From NCBI GenBank assembly GCA_902826065.1, contig CADEDM010000015.1, forward strand, positions 5,998 through 44,675: 38,678 bases of DNA. Direction: 5' to 3'. Made by a program: the position numbers and the translations under genes. The DNA is from an uncultured Acidobacteriota bacterium. Its GTDB lineage: Bacteria; Acidobacteriota; Vicinamibacteria; Vicinamibacterales; UBA2999. A model generated the notes under the pieces. It was not told the DNA's origin. It saw only the letters and a program-made list of their open reading frames with translations, and did no database searches. Shown here piece by piece: positions 15,343 through 24,119 of the stretch; position 1 is the stretch's first letter, and each line of letters begins with the position of its first letter.

Positions 15343-17613
15343 ATGCCCGATCCCACGCTCACTCCAAGTCCGCCCGAGACACGCGCGCCGCTGACGCGGC
15401 CCGACGCGTGGGCGCCTCGCCCCTTGCCGCCACGGGGCCGCATGGTCGCCGGCGCTGCGCAGTGGCTGCGCCACACGTTCGCGGGCCGGCTGCTGATCGC
15501 CGGGTTCGTCCTCAAGGGCCTCGATGCCCTGGTCGCCGCGGCCATGGGCGAGGCGCGGCCGGCCGTCGTCAGCTTTCTCGGTGCCTGCGGCACCCTGCTG
15601 CTCATCCTCGTCGGCGGCTACGTGCTGGCGCGCGGCCTCGGCTGGACGCGCCGGCGCCTGCTGTGGCGCGTCCGCCGCAAGCTGATCCTGTCGTACGTGT
15701 TCGTCGGGCTCGTCCCCAGCCTGCTGATCCTCGCGTTCTTCGTGCTGGCCGGGTTGCTGCTGGTGCGCAACGTCGCCGGCTACATGGTGCTCACGCGTCT
15801 CGAAGCGCAGACCGCGCAGGCCCGCTTCCTGGCGCAGACGGTGCTGCTCGACGTGCAGCGCGCCACCACGGCCGACGCGGTGCGCGACACCCTCGAGCGG
15901 CAGCAGGCGTCGGCGTCGGCACGCTATCCGTTCCTGTCGATCGCGTTGGTACCGGTGCGCGACGTCGCCTGCCCGCCGGCGTTGCTCGCGGCGAACGCCG
16001 GTCGCACGCCGCCGGTGCCGCTGCCGGCCACCGCGGGCGACTGGGCGCACCTGCCGGCGCCCTCGAGCCTGCCGGCGTGGGTGAAGTGCGAAGGCGCCGG
16101 GCAGCTCGTGGCCTACGACGTCGCCGACGATGCCACCCGCGAGGCCAGCGGCCGCGACATCCGCATGGTCGCGCGTGCCGTGGCGCTGCCAGCGACGCGC
16201 ACGCCCACGTGGGCGGTGGTGCTCGACCTGCCGATTTCGACGGTGGTCGAACGCCGCCTGCAGGACGACACCGGCATCCAGATCGGTCGCATCACCGACG
16301 TCCTCACCGACGAGACGCCGGAAGTGACCGCCCGCGGCGCCGCGCTCGACGTCCGACCGCCATCGACGACCGGTGACGGGCTGATCGATCAGCTCCTGCG
16401 CCGCTGGATCGTCCTCGTTCCGCACGTCGAGTGGCTCAGTGGCCGCAGCGGCGACCTCGGCGTCTACCTGTCGCTGCACCTGGTCGACATCTACCGCCGC
16501 ATCGCCTTCGGCACCGGCCTCGGCAGCGCGGTGAGCGGGGTGCTGCTGGCCGTTCTCATGGCCGTCGGCGTCCTGTTCCTCATCATCCAGCTCGTCGCCC
16601 TGCTGCTGGGCCTGACGCTGGCGCGGCAGATCACCGGCGCCGTGCACGACCTCTTCACCGGCACCGAGCACCTGCGCAACCAGGACTTCACGCACGTCAT
16701 CCCGGTGCGGGCGCGCGACCAGCTCGGCGAGCTGGCCGAGTCGTTCAACGTGATGACCGGTGAGATCACGCGACTGCTGTCGGACGTGAAGCAGAAGGAG
16801 CGGCTGGAGCAGGAGTTCGCGACCGCCCGCGACATCCAGATGAAGCTGTTGCCGCGCGGGCCGATAGCAGTACCGGGCCTGACGATCTCGGCGTATTGCG
16901 AACCGGCGCGCGAGGTCGGCGGCGACTACTACGACGTCTTCCCGGTGAGCGACCGCGTCGTCGGCTTCCTCATCGCCGACGTCTCGGGCAAAGGCGTCGG
17001 CGCCGGGCTCTACATGGCGCAGCTCAAGGGCCTGGTGCTGTCGCTGGCGCGGCTGCACCCGTCGCCCCGCGATCTGCTGATGGCCGTGAACCGCGTGCTG
17101 GTCGATCATCTCGACGGCCGCAGCTTCATCACGATGAGCTATCTCGTGGTCGACCTCGAGCGCAACGTGATGACGTACGCCCGGGCCGGCCACTGCCCGC
17201 TGATCCTCGTGCCGGGCAGCCGCGGCCTCGCCGTGGCGCCGCCGGTGAAAGTGCTGGCGCCCGACGGGCTCGTCGTGGGACTCTCCCTCGACGACGGCAC
17301 CATGTTCGACTCGCTGCTGGAAGAGGTGACCGTGCCGCTGGCCGCCGGCGACCTCGTCGTGCTGTACACCGACGGCATGAGCGAGATGATGAACGCCGAC
17401 CACGACTGCTTCGGCGAGGCCCGCCTGGGCGAGCTGGCCGGCCTCTATCGCGACATGCCGCTCGATCGACTGGCCGACCGCCTGGTCGGCGACGTGCGGG
17501 CCTTCGGCGCCGGCGAGGCGCAGCACGACGACATGACGATGCTGCTGCTCCGCGTGGATGCGGCGGTGACGATCGTGGCGGCGGAGGCGAACGCACCCGA
17601 GGTGGAGGCGTGA
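15343..17613 (+). CDS. Membrane HAMP-SpoIIE (PP2C-type) serine phosphatase
   Basis: 756 residues. N-terminal hydrophobic helices at about 48-62 and 80-98 are followed by a strong helix at 116-142. An extracytoplasmic sensor region (about 150-390), a second strong helix (397-425), a HAMP domain (425-478) and a coiled linker (ERLEQEFATARDIQMKLLP) come next. The SpoIIE phosphatase domain spans about 515-740. Metal-binding acids are present: EVGGDYYD (Asp528), IADVSGKG (Asp546), LYTDGMSE (Asp677) and HDDMTM (about Asp729). Relatives such as RsbU dephosphorylate anti-anti-sigma factors, which would free a sigma factor, but no anti-sigma or STAS gene lies nearby. The ATG at 15343 is chosen because the upstream extension has no membrane or domain content. 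Its stop overlaps the RNase III fusion start (TGATG). Confidence 0.9.
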   Translation: MPDPTLTPSPPETRAPLTRPDAWAPRPLPPRGRMVAGAAQWLRHTFAGRLLIAGFVLKGLDALVAAAMGEARPAVVSFLGACGTLLLILVGGYVLARGLGWTRRRLLWRVRRKLILSYVFVGLVPSLLILAFFVLAGLLLVRNVAGYMVLTRLEAQTAQARFLAQTVLLDVQRATTADAVRDTLERQQASASARYPFLSIALVPVRDVACPPALLAANAGRTPPVPLPATAGDWAHLPAPSSLPAWVKCEGAGQLVAYDVADDATREASGRDIRMVARAVALPATRTPTWAVVLDLPISTVVERRLQDDTGIQIGRITDVLTDETPEVTARGAALDVRPPSTTGDGLIDQLLRRWIVLVPHVEWLSGRSGDLGVYLSLHLVDIYRRIAFGTGLGSAVSGVLLAVLMAVGVLFLIIQLVALLLGLTLARQITGAVHDLFTGTEHLRNQDFTHVIPVRARDQLGELAESFNVMTGEITRLLSDVKQKERLEQEFATARDIQMKLLPRGPIAVPGLTISAYCEPAREVGGDYYDVFPVSDRVVGFLIADVSGKGVGAGLYMAQLKGLVLSLARLHPSPRDLLMAVNRVLVDHLDGRSFITMSYLVVDLERNVMTYARAGHCPLILVPGSRGLAVAPPVKVLAPDGLVVGLSLDDGTMFDSLLEEVTVPLAAGDLVVLYTDGMSEMMNADHDCFGEARLGELAGLYRDMPLDRLADRLVGDVRAFGAGEAQHDDMTMLLLRVDAAVTIVAAEANAPEVEA

Positions 17614-18575
17614 TGGCGCCGGTCGAGGTGGTGTTCCGCACCCGCTCCGAGATCGAGGCGTCGGTGGTGCAGGGCCTGCTCGAGAGCCAGGGCCTGCACG
17701 TGGTGCGGCTCGCCGGCCCGCCCTCGAACGTCTTCGCGTTCTCGGTCTCGCCCCTCGGCGACATCCATGTCGCCGTGCCCGCCGACGAGGCGCTCGAGGC
17801 GCGCCGCGCCCTGCAAAGCTACGGGGATGCCGGCGGGGCGGGCCTGTCGGTGCCGCTCGCGAGTCAGCTCTTGGCGGTCGAGCAGCGCCTCGGCTACACC
17901 TTCCGTGACCGCGGACACCTCGAGCACGCGCTGACGCACAAGTCGCGCGCCGCGGAAGACCCGAGCGGCGGTGTCGTCGACAACGAGTCGCTCGAGTTCC
18001 TCGGCGACGCGGTGCTCGGCTTCGTCGTCGCCGACCTGCTGTACCGCGACTTCCCCGAGTTCACCGAGGGCCCGAAGTCGAAGGCCAAGGCGTCGCTGGT
18101 CTCGACCACGGCGCTCGCCGGCATCAGCCGCGAGCTGTCGCTCGGCGGCGATCTCCTGCTCGGGCGCGGCGAGGCCAAGACCGGCGGTCACGCCAAGCCG
18201 GCATTGCTCGCCGACGTGCTCGAAGCCATCATCGCGGCGATCTATCTCGACGGCGGCATCGAGGCGGCGCGCGCCTTCATCGAGCGCGCGTGGCGTCCGC
18301 GTCTCAGCGAGATGCGCCACGCCGGCGTGATGGGCGGCGACCACAAGTCGGCCCTGCAGGAACGCCTGCAGGCCGCCGGCAAGCCGCTGCCGGTCTATCG
18401 CATCGCGCTGGAAACCGGGCCCGATCACGCGAAGCGCTTCGGCGTCGACGTGCTGGTGGAAGGCGCGGTGCTGGCGTCGGGCTCGGGCCGGACGAAGAAG
18501 GAAGCGGAGCAGGAGGCGGCGCGGCTCGCGCTCGAAGCCCTCGCCTCGCGGCCGGACACGGGCGCGCAGCCCTAA
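17613..18575 (+). CDS. rnc: DUF2007 - ribonuclease III fusion
   Basis: 320 residues in one frame. Residues about 4-70 resemble DUF2007, a small signal-transducer-type domain (VEVVFRTRSEIEASVVQGLLESQGLHV, then IHVAVPADEALEARRAL). Residues 85-230 are the RNase III catalytic domain: signature NESLEFLGDAVL (Glu125, Glu128, Asp132) and second acidic pair Asp201, Glu204 in ADVLEAIIAAIYLDGG. All four metal ligands are kept. A double-stranded-RNA-binding domain fills about 243-312 (DHKSALQERLQAAGKPLPVY, then GSGRTKKEAEQEAARLALEAL). It cleaves structured RNA, such as rRNA precursors. No stop separates the domains, although a GTG near residue 80 could allow an internal start giving a standard RNase III. 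Translation is coupled to the phosphatase gene, and the 3' end overlaps the convergent ATPase gene. Confidence 0.9.
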   Translation: MAPVEVVFRTRSEIEASVVQGLLESQGLHVVRLAGPPSNVFAFSVSPLGDIHVAVPADEALEARRALQSYGDAGGAGLSVPLASQLLAVEQRLGYTFRDRGHLEHALTHKSRAAEDPSGGVVDNESLEFLGDAVLGFVVADLLYRDFPEFTEGPKSKAKASLVSTTALAGISRELSLGGDLLLGRGEAKTGGHAKPALLADVLEAIIAAIYLDGGIEAARAFIERAWRPRLSEMRHAGVMGGDHKSALQERLQAAGKPLPVYRIALETGPDHAKRFGVDVLVEGAVLASGSGRTKKEAEQEAARLALEALASRPDTGAQP

Positions 18576-19699
18576 TCGATTTCGATGATGCCGACCGCCT
18601 TGCGCTCGGCGGCGCCGGCGGCGGCGAGGTCGCGCCCGCCGTGGGGCAGGCGGCTCACGGCGTACTGCTGCACCTCACGGGCGACGTCATCGACCCCCGG
18701 GGGCATCGGCCGCGCGTGCAGGCGCACCCACAGGCGCAGCACCGGGTCGACGAAGCTGTAGCGCTTCTGCCGCGACGTCACCAGGTCGACGTCCTCGAGC
18801 CACGACAGGTAGTCCTTGGTCGAGCCCGGCGTGCGGCGCAGGCGAATCGCGATCTCGGTCAGCGTGAGCGGTTCCTCGAGCGCCAGGATCTCGAGGATGG
18901 CCTTCAGCGCGCCGTAGCCGCGGGCGCGGTGCAGACGCAGTTCGTAGCGGTAGCCGCACCACGTGGTCAGCGCGCCGTCGGTCGTGAGCAGGGCGGTGAG
19001 GGCACTGATCGGATCGCCGCCGCGCATCGCCACGCACATGTCGCCCAGGGCGCGCACGTAGGCCGCCCGGCCATCGGCCAGCGCCTGGATGGAGCGCGCC
19101 AGGTCGTCGCGATCGGCGGCGCCGGCGGCGTCGCTCGGCGGCAGCATCCCGGCCACGTCCGACACCGCCAGTGGCGGAGGGTGCACGACCTCGAAGCGGG
19201 CTGCGGCGTCGCGCAGCAGGCGGTGTGCGCGGGCCACGTAGCGGCTCGAGCACACGAACCGGTTCGGGCTGTCGGCGATGGCGTCGACGAACTCGCGCTG
19301 CACCTGGCGCAGATTGGGGAAGTTCTCGAACGTGCGCAGCTCGAGCACTTCGTCGAGCAGGAACGTGGCGGCGTGGCCGTCGGGCGTGCGCGCGCGCTGC
19401 AGGAATGCCAGCGTGCGATCGAACGCCTCGCGCGCGGTCGCCGGCGGCTCGGCCGGCACGCCGCCGGGATCGACGAACGGCGACGACGCAATCACCGCGT
19501 CGTGGAAGCGCTCGGGCGTGCTGGCGGCGCGCTCGACGTCGATGTACTGGCCGCTGGCGCGTCCGACGCGATCGGCGAGTGCGTGCAGCAGCGTCGTGCG
19601 GCCGGTGCCGCAGCCCCCGAGCACGACGGGCACGCGAGACGGCGTGGCCTCGAGCGAGGCGAGGATGCGCCGCTCGAGACCCGCGTGAGGCGCCATCAT
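18572..19699 (-). CDS. P-loop ATPase with C-terminal winged-helix region
   Basis: 375 residues. Walker A is GGCGTGRTTLL (about 28-38) and Walker B is TFLLDEVLEL (Asp116, Glu117). FVCSSRYVARAH follows in the sensor position. From about residue 255 a winged-helix pattern appears: GYGALKAILEILALEEPLTLTEIAIRLRRTPGSTKDYLSWLEDVDLV. FVDPVLRLWVRLHARP follows, as in archaeal-type ATPases of the ORC/Cdc6-like STAND group. The shape suggests an ATP-dependent switch or regulator; no catalytic effector is attached. Two adjacent ATGs (19699 and 19696) can start it. A TTGACA-N17-TAGTTT promoter lies about 120 bp upstream. It diverges from purA and overlaps the RNase III stop by a few bases. Confidence 0.75.
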   Translation of the reverse strand: MMAPHAGLERRILASLEATPSRVPVVLGGCGTGRTTLLHALADRVGRASGQYIDVERAASTPERFHDAVIASSPFVDPGGVPAEPPATAREAFDRTLAFLQRARTPDGHAATFLLDEVLELRTFENFPNLRQVQREFVDAIADSPNRFVCSSRYVARAHRLLRDAAARFEVVHPPPLAVSDVAGMLPPSDAAGAADRDDLARSIQALADGRAAYVRALGDMCVAMRGGDPISALTALLTTDGALTTWCGYRYELRLHRARGYGALKAILEILALEEPLTLTEIAIRLRRTPGSTKDYLSWLEDVDLVTSRQKRYSFVDPVLRLWVRLHARPMPPGVDDVAREVQQYAVSRLPHGGRDLAAAGAAERKAVGIIEID

Positions 19700-21328
<1,629 letters not shown>

Positions 21329-21343
21329 CGCCCGGCCGCGTCG

Positions 21344-21988
21344 CTAGCCCTTCTTGTGCTTTTCGCAGAAGAGGCTGAGCGCTTCCGCGTTCGCGCCTGA
21401 GAACTCGACGCCGGCGCGATAGCGCGTGGGCAGGTTCTTGGGCATCTCGAACGAGGCCCAGGCGACCGAGCCGACGCAGCGGACGATGCCGTTCGCGTCC
21501 GAGAACGAGACCCGCACCCGTTGGTTCGGCTTCAGCGCGAACGAGGCCACGACCTGCGCGCCCAGGATCGACAGATCGATCAGCAGCGCCGGGTCGCCGT
21601 CCACCAGCACCTCGGTGCCGTCGGTGATGCGCACGCGCGGGGCGCGCCGCACGCCCTGCTGCAGCGGCGTCACCGGCGGCGGAGCGTCTGCCGGTGTGGG
21701 GCGGCGCACGCCGGATGGCCGCGGTCCGGCATCGTGCGCCACGACGCGGACCTCGCACTCGGCCAGGGTCGGGTCGTCCTTCACCCGGCCGATCAACGCC
21801 ACGCCGCGCGACGTGCCCGAGAACTCGCGCTCGACGGCGACGATACGCGGGCGGTGCCGGAAGATGTGCTCGAGGGCCTCGATGGCCTCGGCGTCGGTGA
21901 AGCTGTGCACGCGTCCGCCGGATTCGAATCTGGCGCGCAGCGTGGGGAGCGTGCGCTCGGGCCCGATGACGACGATGGTCGCAGACAC
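21344..21988 (-). CDS. PilZ-domain protein with receiver-like N-terminus
   Basis: 214 residues from a GTG start. The first 85 residues look like a degenerate receiver (ATIVVIGPERTLPTLRARFES, then RIVAVEREFSG). A proline-rich linker follows, and then a PilZ domain from about residue 112. The c-di-GMP-binding signature is present as RRAPR (Arg114, Arg118) and DLSILG (Asp138, Ser140, Gly143), with LKPNQRVRVSF and RAGVEF closing the barrel. It therefore likely binds c-di-GMP and relays it to an unknown partner. On the minus strand TACACT lies ten bases before the GTG, suggesting a very short leader. It converges on purA and diverges from the ABC gene. Confidence 0.8.
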   Translation of the reverse strand: MSATIVVIGPERTLPTLRARFESGGRVHSFTDAEAIEALEHIFRHRPRIVAVEREFSGTSRGVALIGRVKDDPTLAECEVRVVAHDAGPRPSGVRRPTPADAPPPVTPLQQGVRRAPRVRITDGTEVLVDGDPALLIDLSILGAQVVASFALKPNQRVRVSFSDANGIVRCVGSVAWASFEMPKNLPTRYRAGVEFSGANAEALSLFCEKHKKG

Positions 21989-22038
21989 GGTCGTGGGTAG
22001 TGTACGGCAGCGCCGGAAGGCCGCGCAACGCGGCGCAC

Positions 22039-22044
22039 TACAAT
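22039..22044 (+). promoter_or_regulatory. -10 hexamer of a likely leaderless ABC transporter transcript
   Basis: TACAAT ends seven bases before the A of the ATG at 22051, so transcription would begin at or beside the start codon. There is no Shine-Dalgarno. The divergent PilZ gene has TACACT at 22004-21999. Confidence 0.45.
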
Positions 22045-22050
22045 ACGGTG

Positions 22051-22986
22051 ATGTCGCGTCAGGTCGCGCTGGCGTGCCGGGCCGTGGTGAAGCGGTTCGG
22101 CGACGTCACCGCCGTGGATGGCCTCGATCTCGACGTGGCACGGGGTGAGTGCTTCGGGCTGCTCGGCCCGAACGGCGCCGGCAAGACGACCACGATCGAG
22201 ATGCTCGAGGGGCTGCAGGCGCCGGATGCCGGCGAGGTCGAGGTGCTGGGCCTGCGCTGGGCCGACAGCGCCGACGCCCTGCGTCCGCGGCTTGGCATCC
22301 AGCTCCAGGAGACGCAGCTCGCCGAGAAACTGTCGGTCGCCGAGACGCTGGAGCTCTTCGGCTCGTTCTATCCGTCGGGACCGGGCGTCGACGGGCTGTT
22401 GGCGCTGGTGGGACTCGAGGCCAAGCGCGACGCCTGGGTGGGCAAGCTGTCGGGCGGGCAGAAGCAGCGGCTGTCGGTGGCGTGCGCGCTGGCCGGCGAG
22501 CCGGAAGTGCTGTTCCTCGACGAGCCGACCACCGGCCTCGACCCGCAATCGCGGCTGCAGTTGTGGGACGTGCTCCAGCGGTTCAAGGCCCGCGGCGGCA
22601 CGCTGCTGTTGACCACGCACTACATGGACGAAGCCGCGACGCTCTGCGATCGCATCGGCATCGTCGACAAGGGCAAGCTCATCGCCCTCGGCACGCCGGC
22701 GGCGCTGGTGCAGGGTCTCGGCACCGCGCATGTCATCGAGATCGACCTCGACGGCGACGCGCCGGCGCCGTCCGTCGAGGCGCTGGCCCCCCTGGCGGGC
22801 GTGGTCGACGCGCGGGTCGAGGGCCGCACCATCGCCCTCGGCAGCAGCGCCATCCACGAGACGGTCCCGGCCGTGCTCGGCGTGCTGGCGGCCGCGCGCG
22901 TGCCGATGCGCGAGCTGCGCACGCATTCGGCCAGCCTGGAGGACGTCTTCGTGTCACTCACGGGACGGCACTTGCGCGATGAGTGA
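22051..22986 (+). CDS. ABC-2 type exporter, ATP-binding subunit
   Basis: 311 residues. Walker A is GPNGAGKTT (39-47), the Q-loop region is GIQLQETQL (about 82-90), the ABC signature is LSGGQKQR (133-140), Walker B is LFLDEPTTGLDP (154-165) and the switch His lies in LLLTTHYMDEA. The C-terminal extension (about 225-311) is of the DrrA/CcmA drug-exporter kind. It powers export through the membrane subunit encoded directly downstream. The two genes overlap by eight bases (ATGAGTGA). The substrate cannot be deduced. Confidence 0.95.
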   Translation: MSRQVALACRAVVKRFGDVTAVDGLDLDVARGECFGLLGPNGAGKTTTIEMLEGLQAPDAGEVEVLGLRWADSADALRPRLGIQLQETQLAEKLSVAETLELFGSFYPSGPGVDGLLALVGLEAKRDAWVGKLSGGQKQRLSVACALAGEPEVLFLDEPTTGLDPQSRLQLWDVLQRFKARGGTLLLTTHYMDEAATLCDRIGIVDKGKLIALGTPAALVQGLGTAHVIEIDLDGDAPAPSVEALAPLAGVVDARVEGRTIALGSSAIHETVPAVLGVLAAARVPMRELRTHSASLEDVFVSLTGRHLRDE

Positions 22987-24037
22987 TCCGCGACCGTCGA
23001 CGTTCCTGCCCGCGCTGCGCCAGCTCACGCTGTCGCGGATGCGCGAGTTCCTGCGCGAGCCCGAGGCCGTCTTCTGGGTCTTCGGCTTCCCCGTGATCAT
23101 GACGCTGGCGCTCGGCATCGCCTTCCGGACACGCACGGAGGAACCGGTGCGCGTGGCCGTCGACGGCGGCGCCGGCGCGGACGCGGCGGCCGTGCGGGCA
23201 TCCCTGACCGCCGCCGGCGGCTTCGTGCTGCGCGACGTGCCGCCGCCCGAGATCGAACGCGCCCTGCGCGACGGGCTCGTGCAGGTCGTGATCGTGCCGG
23301 GCACGCCGCCCACGTATCGCTTCGATCCCGCGCGCGCCGAGAGCCAGGTCGGCCGTCTCGCGGTGGATCGCGCGCTGCAACGGGCCGCCGGGCGGCCGGA
23401 CGCGTTCAGCCCGCGCGAGGACGCCGTCCGCGCGGTCGGGTCCCGGTACATCGACTGGCTGGTGCCCGGACTGCTCGGCATGAACATCATGGGCACGGGG
23501 ATGTGGAGCACGAGCTTCGCCATCGTCACGGCCCGCACGCGCAAGCTGCTGAAACGCTTTGCGGCCACGCCGATGCCGCGCGGCGCCTACCTGCTGGCCC
23601 TGGTGGGCAGTCGGCTCGCCTTCCTGGTCGCCGAAGCGGTGGTGCTGCTCGGCTTCGCCTACGTCGCCTTCGGCGTCGCCGTGCACGGCAGTCTCGTCGC
23701 CTTGACCGTCGTATGCCTGCTGGGCGCGCTGGCCTTCGGCGGCGTCGCCCTGCTCGTCGCCAGCCGGGCCAAGACCATCGAGGGCGTCTCCGGCCTGCTG
23801 AACCTGGTGATGTTGCCGATGTGGGTGTTCTCGGGCGTGTTCTTCGCCTCGTCGAATTTCCCCGAGGCGATGCAGCCGTTCGTGCAGGCCCTGCCGCTCA
23901 CGGCGCTCAACGACGCGCTTCGCGCCGTCATGAATGACGGCGAGGCGCTGGCCACGCTGTGGCGCGAACTGGCGGTGATGGCCGGCTGGGGCGGCGTGTC
24001 GTTCGTCGCCGCGTTGAAGCTCTTCCGCTGGACCTAG
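22979..24037 (+). CDS. ABC-2 type exporter, membrane subunit
   Basis: 352 residues with the ABC2_membrane plan. One helix near the N-terminus (about 30-48, AVFWVFGFPVIMTLALGIAF) is followed by an extracytoplasmic domain (about 50-165). A block of five helices comes next, including DWLVPGLLGMNIMGTGMWST and the loop TRKLLKRFAATPMPRGAYLLALVGSR that contacts the ATPase. It is the permease partner of the upstream ATP-binding subunit. It converges on ppk with an 82-bp gap. Confidence 0.92.
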   Translation: MSDPRPSTFLPALRQLTLSRMREFLREPEAVFWVFGFPVIMTLALGIAFRTRTEEPVRVAVDGGAGADAAAVRASLTAAGGFVLRDVPPPEIERALRDGLVQVVIVPGTPPTYRFDPARAESQVGRLAVDRALQRAAGRPDAFSPREDAVRAVGSRYIDWLVPGLLGMNIMGTGMWSTSFAIVTARTRKLLKRFAATPMPRGAYLLALVGSRLAFLVAEAVVLLGFAYVAFGVAVHGSLVALTVVCLLGALAFGGVALLVASRAKTIEGVSGLLNLVMLPMWVFSGVFFASSNFPEAMQPFVQALPLTALNDALRAVMNDGEALATLWRELAVMAGWGGVSFVAALKLFRWT

Positions 24038-24054
24038 CGGTCCGCGGTCGGACG

Positions 24055-24094
24055 GTCAGACCCCGTTCACGACAGGGCCGACGCCACGTCTGAC
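24055..24094. terminator. Inverted repeat between convergent ABC permease and ppk genes
   Basis: GTCAGAC (24055-24061) pairs with GTCTGAC (24088-24094). A competing pairing of CCCCGT with ACGGGG (24093-24098) is also possible. It sits in the 82-bp convergent gap, so a two-way terminator is plausible, but there is no T-run. Confidence 0.35.
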
Positions 24095-24119
24095 GGGGAC
24101 GAAGGGCCTCACCCCCTGA

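Noticed and set aside
14209..17526. 1105-residue minus-strand open frame opposite the SpoIIE phosphatase
   Set aside because: Runs antisense to a well-supported gene and into another frame of the cystathionine enzyme; composition is that of a shadow.
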